Source of the DNA: Sphagnum magellanicum
Lineage: Eukaryota; Streptophyta; Sphagnopsida; Sphagnales; Sphagnaceae
DNA: 64,000 nt
NCBI GenBank assembly: GCA_021904315.1
Contig: CM038909.1
Coordinates: 23,846,212 to 23,910,211, forward strand
Direction: 5' to 3'
Each line of letters begins with the position of its first letter. The stretch's first letter is position 1. The notes below the pieces were generated by a model that made no database searches, was not told the origin of the DNA, and worked only from the letters and a program-made list of their open reading frames with translations. Positions 49,640 through 59,485 of the stretch are shown here, one piece after another. The translations under genes and the position numbers were made by a program.

Positions 49640-51060
49640 CATTTCACGACTAGACTTAGGTTGTTGGACAACAATGGAAGTGTGAATGAGTTGCAATGGA
49701 AAATCTTGGTTGTTAAGATATTGAACAAAATTAAGTCTTCATTTTTTGATGATCCATATATATTTTTCCCAATTTTGAGACCAGATTTAGATCACAAAAT
49801 TGCAGTCAGGTTGTGGATTAGTTACAACTAAAAATCTTGGTAGTTGAAATGATGATTGAAATTAGGCCACCATTTTTCAATGGTCCAAAATTGTCTTTTT
49901 TTTTTCATTGTCATTGTTTTTTGGTCATTTATGGGACTGGATTTAGGTCGCTACACTGCAACTAGGCTGTGGTCCAGTACTGGTTATGACTAAAAATTCT
50001 TGGCTATTTAAATGGTGACCAAAATCAAGTCACCACTTTTCAACGGTTCAATTTTTATTTATTTATTTATTTTTGGTAGAACCAAATTTAGGTCATTTGA
50101 TTACCATTGGGTTGTGGACCAGTTGCAACTAAAAATCTTGGTTGCTGAAATGGCGACCAAAAATAGGTCACCATTTTTTAATGGTCTTTAAAAAAGAAAT
50201 TCATTGTTTTTTAAATCATTTTTGGGAGTGGATTTAGGTTGTTAAATTGTGACCTAGCTATGGACCAATGATGACCAAAAATCTTGGCCATTGTGATGGT
50301 GACCAAAATCGAGCTGCCATTTTCCAATGATTGAAATTTTTAAAAAAAACATTTCACTTCAAAGCCGAAATTAGGTTGTTAGACTACCACCAAGTAGTGG
50401 ATCAATTGCGTTATAAATCTTGGCCTTTGAGATGGTGACAAAAATTAGGTCACCATTTTTTAAAGGTCAATTTTTTTTTCATTTTTCATTGTTTTTCAAG
50501 GTTGTTTTCAAGACTAGATTTAGCTTGCCAAACTCTGACCAGGCTATGGACTGGTTGTGATTGGAAATCTTGGTTGTTGAAATGGTGATTGAAATCAAGT
50601 TGTTATTTTTTAGTGATTTAAATTTCTTTTATAGAATTTTTTCACTCTTGGGATTGGATTAAGGGATTTAGGTCAATATACTACAACAAAAAATCTTGGC
50701 CATTAAAATGGCGATCAAAATTAAGTTGCAAATTTTTTGATGGTCCAATATTTTGTCCGTGTTTTTTTCACTATCAAGATTGAATTGAAGTTGTCAAACT
50801 ATGATGAAATATCCATGGTGATTGAAATTAAATCATCATTTTTTGACAATCCAAAAGTTATTTTTCATTTTCAGGACTAGATTTAAATTGTCAGATTACA
50901 ATTGAAAATCTTAACCATTGAATGGCAACCAAAATTCGATCGTCACTTCCCAATAGTCAAGATTTCAATAATAATAATAATAATAATAGTTTTTAGTTAT
51001 CAGGATTAGATTCAAGTGGTTGGATCTAATAATTTGGATTTTTATTTCTTGCAATTATAA
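49640..51060. repeat. Diverged tandem repeat, about 145-bp unit, about ten copies
   Basis: Each unit has GACTGGATTTAGGTTGT..., then a GGACCAGTTGCAACTAAAAATC block, then TTGGTTGTTGAAATGGTGACC and AGGTCACCATTTTTCAATGG, ending in a T-rich stretch. Unit starts are near 49648, 49783, 49935, 50080, 50226, 50363, 50512, 50645, 50785, 50875 and 51004. Divergence is high and the last copies are shorter. Confidence 0.75.
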
Positions 51061-51339
51061 GTTTTGGTCACCATTGGAATAAGTTTTTTACCCATACATG
51101 AAAAGTTATTGTTTTGATTTAGTTTGACATTCTATTGGCTTGAAATTGATGCGATGTTGGGCTACATTAGTGTTAGAATCATTAAAAGAAATTCTTAAAC
51201 CTATGATTCCATATATGAATGATTTTGTGGTCATATTAAACATTATATGACTAAAGGCTGGTAGTTGTAATGAAGAAGTAGCAAAAGACAAGTAGTCATT
51301 TAATGTTTGATGTGGCATTTTTCATCCTATAGTCATAAT

Positions 51340-52409
51340 TGACAAATCATAGAGGACAAACCATATATAATGCTAAGGTGTCATATAATGAATGATTAAA
51401 ATATGATTGGTAGACATAAAATATTTTTAATGATAGGTAGGTAGGTAAGTAATAGGTTTAGGTAGATCAAAAAAGGTAGGTAAGTAGGTAGTAGTTTAAT
51501 CTACTTAATTTGACTTACGTAACCAATGTAACCTACCTATGTAATTACTTAATCTAACCTACTTACCCTAGCCCCTTAGGAATGCACATAGGTTGTAAGT
51601 ATTAGGAATTGAACCCTTCACCTTCACAATGATAAACCAAGTTTTTATCAATGGACACAACATCAAAAGGTGTCCAAATTTGGTCAAGTTTTTTATTTCA
51701 CATGTTTATTTCATATCATTACAAGACTATTAAGTAGGTAGCAAACGGTAGGATGATAGGTAAGAAGTGGATAATTTATAGGAAATAGGAAATAAAAGGT
51801 AGGTAGGTAAATAGGTAGGTTGACGAAGTAGGTAGGTGGGTGAATGGGTAGGTAAGGAAGTGGATGGGTGGGTGGGTGGCTAAGTAGGTAGGTAAATAAG
51901 TGGGTTATGTGTGGGTGGGTAGGTGAGAGGGTAAGAAGTAGGTAGGTAAGTAAGTGGATTGTGTGTGGGTGGGTGGGTAGGTAAATAGGTAGGTAAGTAG
52001 GTGATAGGTAGGTGGTTTGGTGGGTGAGCAAGTAGGTAGGTTGATAAATGAGTGGGTAGATAAGTAAATAGGTAGGTACATAGGTAGGTGGGGGGCAAGG
52101 GTAGGGTTATCTATGTTCATATCAAATGATTTATAGTCATTTTTAATCATTGTAATGACAATTGGACATCCATGTCACTTTGTCATCAATCATGAATGCC
52201 ATATAAATGAAATAAAATTGATGAAAACTAACATCCCTCATTTTGTTACCACCTCATCATCTACTAGTCACATGCCCCATTGATGTATGATTATAACTTT
52301 TTACACATAGGATCCAAAGTAATAGTTTATGATTAAAGGCATACATATAGTCATTTAGGAATTCTAGTCATAGATATCTTGGTTGCAAAGGACATAATTT
52401 CTTCTAGTG
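51340..52409. mobile_element. Possible third CACTA-type copy, right end only
   Basis: ATTTCTTCTAGTG ending at 52409 is the reverse complement of CACTAGAAGAAAT, the left end of copy 1. The preceding TTGCAAAGG/GTCAT words and GGTA arrays match the family's internal composition. The bases after it are AAT, the same triplet that flanks copy 1. I did not find a left terminus, so 51340 is only a guess at the minimal extent. Confidence 0.4.
51430..52100. repeat. GGTA-type tetranucleotide arrays
   Basis: Imperfect GGTA/GGTG runs at 51430-51560 and, much longer, 51715-52095. Minus-strand frames through them translate as Thr/Tyr/Pro/Leu repeats and are not genes. The same motif marks both CACTA copies. 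Confidence 0.85.
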
Positions 52410-54955
52410 AATTGACATGATGTGACATGATGTAACAAACATGATGTTGATAATCCTAATTATTACCATAGAACATAGGTCCATATTAATTTATAGTAAT
52501 TTATATTTTAACAATTTAATCAACATATTGAAAATAAACATTAAAAAAAAATCAACAACATTTTTGTTTGGATCCAAACAACCATCAATTTGCATTTAAA
52601 ACATAAATTAGTAAACATCAAAGTAATAATTACATATCAATAGTCTCATTAGCTACATCAAGAATGTACAAATGGCCTTGGTTGCATGAATAACACTAAT
52701 CATTATAATGTATTTGATTGTCACAATACTTTTAGTAGGAAAGGATAATTTAGAACAGAAAAGATGTTAATAACCCATTGTTTTGGATTAGTAAATTACC
52801 ACTAATTCATGATTTTTAAGTACAAAATATTTGAAATCAAATTGCATGATTTTGTACATTTTTAAATTATTTTTTAAAAAATGTATTAAAAAAACCAATA
52901 TAACTACATTAAAGGATTCAAATTACATAATATCCAACTATTTTAAAATATTTTTAATAATTTGTTAAAACATTGTTTTTATCTAGCATACAACGATCCA
53001 ATTTAATTATTGTCATCTAAGTAAAACAAAAATCTAAAACTGGACTTTGGAATCTTTTAAAAACTAGATGTATTTTTGAAATCCCAATTGTGAATGAACC
53101 TTAATATTACAGTGTAAAATATTCTTATTTTTACGATAAAAAATAGAAAAAAATTTTATTATATTAAACACCAAACTAGCCCATGTACTATGGTATTTGG
53201 ATAATGGCAAAATGGCAAAATTTCAACCCAAAAATTGAAATGTATATATATAATGGAAATACATTGAATTTTTTTGACATTTCATGCATTTTACTTCAAA
53301 AAGTTGTATGGAAAGGGAAACTGGTGTGTTCAAAACACCACATGTATTGAAGAACCATGCACAACATAAAAATTAAGGCCGTTATCCTTTGTAGGACTTT
53401 ATAGTAAAAATGTTGATTTACAAGGGGTTTTTTTTTTCAAGTAAGCAAATTGGTGATCTTTCATAAAAGGAATGAATCAAATTTGGTTGGAGGTAAGCCA
53501 AAAAAGTAAAACAATTTCAAAATCTTGCTTTGTATTAACAACCTCCATGAACATAATGTTTAAGTATGATGCGTTTTGATAATTTTTCTTTAGAATATGG
53601 TGAATTTTGAAAAAAAAAATCCAAAAAAATCCTTGTAGCATTTATATGGGACTTTTGTCTTATAGTGTTTGTCAACATGTAGCAAAACCTTCCCCCCCAA
53701 AAAATGTTAATACAACCCAAGGACATCATTTTTAACAATACCTTACACCAAAATAACCTTTACATTAATTTTACAACAAAATGTTTTATAGGAAATAAAC
53801 ACTAAAAGTTAAATTCAATAATTTTTTTTTTAATCTAATATGTGGGTTTGGTGAACTCACACCCACATTTAGGTGAAAGCATGCTAAAGTATATAATAAA
53901 ATGTCCTTGATTTAGAATTGAGCAAGAAATGAAACAAATTTTGACAAAAACACAAGAAAGTATACTAAAATTTTATTCAAATTTCATTTTGAAACTATGA
54001 TGCTTTCCACTAGGTTTACATTATGTTGAATAAAAAATTTGAAAAAATTTGGAATAATAAAAGGGGGGAAATTTTTTTTTTGAATTTGACTAGTCAATAT
54101 GGTGTTCAAAAGTACTTTTTCATTAAAATTTTTATTGAAATAGATTTGTGTGAAGTTATAACATAAAGATCATTGTATATTCAAAGGAAGGAAAATTAGT
54201 AAATTTTACTTTCTCTTGGTAGAATATACTTCACACATACTTGAAACAAATGTTACATTGCAAAATGTAGGTTTCAAAAGCTACTTACAGTTTAAAAAGT
54301 CTACTTGAAACCTATTTTGACAATGTAAAATTTAAAAATTAATTCATAATAATGAAGAGATACCTTGATTTTTATCATTGAAGTAAAACCATTAAATGTA
54401 TAATAATTTTATGATAGGTTTTGATCCTACTTTTTGTTAGCTTGGCAAATAGACTACCAAGGTAATTGAATTGTATACTTTACCATGCTTTCACCCATTC
54501 ATAACACCTTTATTAAAATAAAAGCAAAGTTTTTTGCTTCCTTCTAAACATAATAAATGTCCCATGCTAATTTTTAAGGCTAAATTAGGGTTTCATTTGA
54601 GAAGGTGAAGGTTGGAGGCTCTTCCTATTGTGTAAATTGACATCCATGTCAAATTTTTATACATACATAAAAAAATTATGTCCAAGGTTTTCCATCTAAG
54701 GGCCCCTTGCTTTCAAATTCCTCCCATGTTGGTGTTTTACCCATTGTAAAGTCCCTTTATTTTCAAAATCCCACCAACCTTAGGACTTTAAGGTATTTAA
54801 ACAAATTATCTAGCAAACTTAGTGGTTCAATGTGACATTGGTTTTAATAGAGTCATCTTTAGATTTTGAAATTCAAATAAATTGTAGCCTTCCTCTAGGT
54901 GCATTCAAGGGCATTTGAATTGTGCAATTTGGTTACAAAATGAACAAAATAATTC
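52410..54955. other. Intergenic, no recognised gene
   Basis: Very AT-rich. The minus-strand frame at 53535-53738 has no domain. No RNA gene or repeat with clear structure was seen. Confidence 0.45.
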
Positions 54956-54959
54956 TTTA

Positions 54960-55042
54960 AAAGTTAGAGGGGTCCCATTCTTGAAAAAAAAACTTATTAA
55001 ACATTAGATCAATTTTTTCAAGAATGGGACCCCTCTAACTTT
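54960..55042. repeat. Perfect inverted repeat, 30-bp arms, 23-nt loop
   Basis: 54960-54989 and 55013-55042 are exact reverse complements: AAAGTTAGAGGGGTCCCATT followed by CTTGAAAAAA in the left arm. The arms contain a GC-rich core (GAGGGGTCCCATTC) unlike the AT-rich surroundings. Perfect pairing without internal mismatches is unusual for an old plant microRNA gene, so a young hairpin locus or small foldback element is equally possible. Confidence 0.9.
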
Positions 55043-58000
55043 GTGTTATGCTTGTTCCTCCTTGAAGTTCTTGATCTTAATCCTTTTGATTGTTCCTTGA
55101 AGTTTCTAATCTTGGTTATTTTTGTTTTCTTGGTTATTCATTCTCGAGAATTCAATGTAATACTAAAATTATTCCTTTATTCCATTTTAAGTCAATGGCA
55201 TGCAAAATATTAGTGGACATTTAAATTTTTCATAGTAGAATCAAAATATATTTAACATCAAATGTAAAAATATGAATAGAATACTAACCGATTAGTTTCA
55301 TTCCTACTTGTTACCTACTGTTATTGTATTAAAGTTTTTCAAATTTTATATTATACTCATCAAAATACAATGGTAGCAAGCTTCCATGATGAGACTTTTA
55401 AAAAAAAATGAATATGTTTTCTTATGATTATGTTGAAAAATTGTCATATTTAACATTTGGATTTGGGTGGACATACTTTTTGGTCTGCTTTACCATGCTT
55501 GGACCTTAGTCAAGATCCATGTTATTATTGCTACATCTTTTTCATCCATTACAACCCCTATTGGCCCATGATTTGATGATCTAGTTTTTTTAAACAAATG
55601 GTCTAAAAGGGAGGTCACTAGTCTCTTCCATGCTTACTGCTTTTAGTGAACGCAAATCTACCTCTTTCAACTACATCTATGGCTTCTTATAATTAAGGTT
55701 TGATGTATCCATTTTCCTTTGTTATTTGTTGTTACAACCATAACTTGTGGTCCTCTGTAGATTAGTCTTAATGTAGGTTAAAAAGGGACATTTTAGTTTG
55801 GACCCTAGATGTAGCCTAGGGTCATGTGAAAATAAGGTCAACCTAAGGTCAAAATGAAGTTGAATTGTTTAAAAAATAGTTAGGGGTGATTGAAAATCAC
55901 ATCATTTGGTCACCTCACACCCTATGGCAATCAAAAGAATTTTTAATCACCATAGTCCTATAATGATAAAAAAAATTCTAGTTGGTGATCGATAAAATTG
56001 AGTGATGATAAAAAAAACTATTATATTGACTAGTCAAAATTACCAGTTGAAATGATTAGTCAAAAATGCTAACCTAGGCCTAGTCAAAAAGTACATGGCC
56101 AAGTCACAATGGATAGGTTCAAAATGACTTGTCCAAAATGATTAAGAGGTTTTTTTTACACTTGTCCATAATGGGTCTTTTTTGACAAAAAAATCTAGTA
56201 AAAAAAATTAAAAATTTTAGTAGTGAAATTGTTATAGTTTCCTTATGCTTAATTAGGGTACATTTTGTCATACTTGCAATTGCCAATTTAAGGTATGGTT
56301 ATAGACCTGAAAATTTGATTGGTGTGCAAGTCTTCGCTCCAAATTGTGTAGTTGTTCCAACTAGGTTAAAAATTGATTACACTCCAATTTCGAATAAGCT
56401 ATGGTTGGATTCAAAACAAGAATTTGTTCATATGTATAATACCTAACAACCAGTGTTGATTGAGATGGTGTAGTTGTTATGGGAATATAGTTATTGAGTG
56501 TCATAGATTGCCATCGATGTCTTGCAAAGGTTATTTCATTGGTGTGTTAAACAAGTTTGATATTCTATTCACTCGGTTGTGCATCCAACCTCTGTTATTG
56601 GGACGATTGCTGGGGTGTCAAAAATCAGCCAATTGAAGGTTCTTGTTGTTCCTTTCTTTCCTCCTACTCTACGAGTATTTGATGAAAAGGTATTTTTGTT
56701 GTAATAGGTTATTGAGGCTCATTGCTAGGAGCTTCAACTGGTTGTACTCTCTCAATTTGACAACATGTTTTGTGATTGAATCGCCTCAAAAACAAGTTGT
56801 TGTGGCGTTTCTAATTCCAATTGCCTTCTAAGGCCTTTTTGTGGCTACTTCTGACATCTTTCAGAAATCATTAATTTAAATTTCCTTTTGATCAACAAAT
56901 TGTTAATGAAAATATCAAAATTCAACATGTGAATCCAAGGAAATTTGTGATTACTATTTATAACGAAAAAAAGAGATAAAGTATGGACACAAAAAAAAAG
57001 CTTAGAAAACTCCTAAAATTGACTACATATCCAAACCTAAAACATTAAAACAAAACCAAAATGCATAAGCATTTTTTTGCTTACAATTTTGTTCCATTGT
57101 GTGCTTGCCAAATGTTAAAGGTGTTTTCTGCCCTATGTAGTTTTTTTTAAAAATCTCAAATTTACAACTTTGGTTTATTGATTTTCATCAACGGGTTGCT
57201 CCAGTTTTCAACATTAAAAGAATGAGAAGTATTTTAGTTTTTTGCTTATGCATCAAGAAGAACAATCTCAAGCTAACATTTTGAAAACAAAAAGGAAAAG
57301 AATGTTCAAAAAAGTCTCCAACAATCTTGATTCAAAAATCCAAAACTTTTCCAAAAAATACAAACAAAATTATGGAAAGGAAAATTGTTTTTCTATGTTC
57401 AAATCCTTTTAGTTATACCAATTCATAGTGTTATTGTAACTTAAACAATTATTAGCCAATACAATTCAAAAATTAAAACAACAATCTATTAGTCATAAGT
57501 TCAATTTTCTTATTCTCTTAACTAACCGATTACTACAACTGTTCAGTTATTAGTTCTTGTAACAAACCGATTATACTTTGAACTTGTTAATCAAAAATTA
57601 AAATATCTTCAATCAAAATGTTTATTGGTTACTAGTTAAGTAGACCAATTACTATATACATTGAAAATCAAGTTAACAATGCTTTTTAAAGGCCAAGCTA
57701 ACCCCCATAACCAAACATTGTGTTGCTTTGTATATGTTGTGATTTTATGATCACTTGTGTTCAATGAACTGATATACTATAAAGTTAGAAATTCTTAAAT
57801 TAATTAGTGCCATGGGCGTCCTTGTAATTCTAAGGTTAATAGTGATAATAATTTATTATCCTTTATCAAAAGATGAAACTAATGGGGTTAGTTAAATGAA
57901 TCGTTGGTGGTAATATTCAATAATCATGTAGGAACTTCTAAGAAGGATTAAGATAAGGAAGGCATATTTTCATGGAAAGTATGTGGATCTTGTGTAGTAT

Positions 58001-59224
58001 GGGAGAAAAGGGATTAGCAGTACTTTAAATAGAAAGAGATTGTGGATCATTATATTGTATTACATTTTACATTATTATAATCTATCTCTTCTTAAAAATA
58101 AAGTGTGCCATCAGAGAAAGGGAGAATATGAAAATATAATTTATGTATTTTTTGAAATGGAAAATGGTTGAGGAAAGTAAGCATGTTTAATTGTTTCTTT
58201 TTGCACTTTGAGTATAAGAGGAAAGGGGGAGAGTAGCTACATTAGTTTATATAAAGTTCGTTACTTCTTTGTACTTGTACTATATGCTCTCTAATTTACA
58301 TTCTAAAATAATATACATATTTTGTGATAAGGAGATACTTACCATTGGAAGGCAGTGGTAGTGAGGTAATATCTCATTTTTGGGTTCTATAGAGGGTAAG
58401 ACATTGTTGCAGGTGATAGGTAGCACCATCAAAGGGTTTGCAAGGGGTTGCAAATGATAAAAAACACCACCAGAAGGTTCTATAGGTGTTGTGGAAGGTA
58501 GATAGTAGCTGTGGGCAGCTTGCAAACTCACTGGCCATCATTCTAATACATTAGAGGTACTTTCTGGGGTGTGGAAGGTACCTTACCCACCAGTTTCATT
58601 ATCCTAATCTATTGCTTTCTATATTTCTTTTGGTCTCACACCACTAGAATAGTTTATAGTTATGATGGTAGGGCAGTGGACCTAAAGGACAGTCCCTGCC
58701 ATCTTCTCTTTCTCTTCACATAAGTTCTTAATTATTTATAATTTGAGTAGTTGTGGTATAAAAAACTACTAATTAGTACTTCTGTTCGTCAAGTAGAATT
58801 TTCCCTGTACTATTTATTTAGTTGAGTAGTTATAGGGATTCAAATCAGGGTAAATTCAATACTTCACTATTAGGGTAATTTCAATTAATACTAGACATTA
58901 ATACTAGTATTAACTGACCTGGTCTTGAACAATCAAAGGGGCGTGGGCACCCATTTACCAGCTACCCTTTGTGCCATGGGGCCGTCCGGTGGTAGGCCTG
59001 TGTTTTGTAATGGGCCTGCTTACCCTACCTAATGTAAATCACAGGGTGAAAATTACCATGAATCTAGATATAAGTAGATCAATGACGCATAGGAGGGTGA
59101 AGGTTCTTAAACCTACTAATAGTTGTAAGGTCCTTCGCTTTCTCAAATATGTAGGGGTAAGATCTGTCCTGTTTTCTAGGCGGGTTATTCATGGATATAA
59201 GTTGCCCTCCAAATGGACTAGCAA
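55043..59224. other. Intergenic, a few coding-like scraps
   Basis: No gene model is supported. A plus-strand stretch at about 56300-56830 gives fragments such as RPENLIGVQVFAPNCVVVPT and KISQLKVLVVPFFPPTLRVF with stops between, which looks like an old coding relic of unknown family. GGTTG/GATCACC words at 55880-56000 resemble the 40.85-42.08 kb repeat. The frame at 58971-59234 just before the copy-2 promoter has no domain. Confidence 0.35.
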
Positions 59225-59485
59225 ATTTCTCTGAGTGCTTTAAAACCCAGAAGAACATGCCAAAAGAAAAAAAAAAAACATGGCATGTTGGGCAAACATG
59301 TCTAGATCGTAATATATTATAGTCTTTCAATAAGGTCTATTTGCATGCCAAAAACTCTCCAAGAGAAAAGAAAGAAGTGAAATATAATGAATTTATTGTA
59401 TTCAAAAACTTTGTGAGAAAGGATATGTAAATAACATGCCCAAAAAAGCTTGTGCCCAAGTTTGTTCACATCTAGAATTGTAGAC
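59225..59485 (+). promoter_or_regulatory. Promoter of GT37 copy 2
   Basis: Homologous to 45280-45602. The shared TATA-like TATATTATA is at 59313-59321, about 170 bp before the ATG (235 bp in copy 1). TTTGCATGCCAAAAACTCTC and the purine-rich GAGAAAAGAAAGAAG follow, as in copy 1. Confidence 0.6.

Noticed and set aside
51711-52150. Minus-strand Thr/Tyr/Pro/Leu repeat frames
   Set aside because: Pure translation of the GGTA/GGTG tetranucleotide array in several frames.
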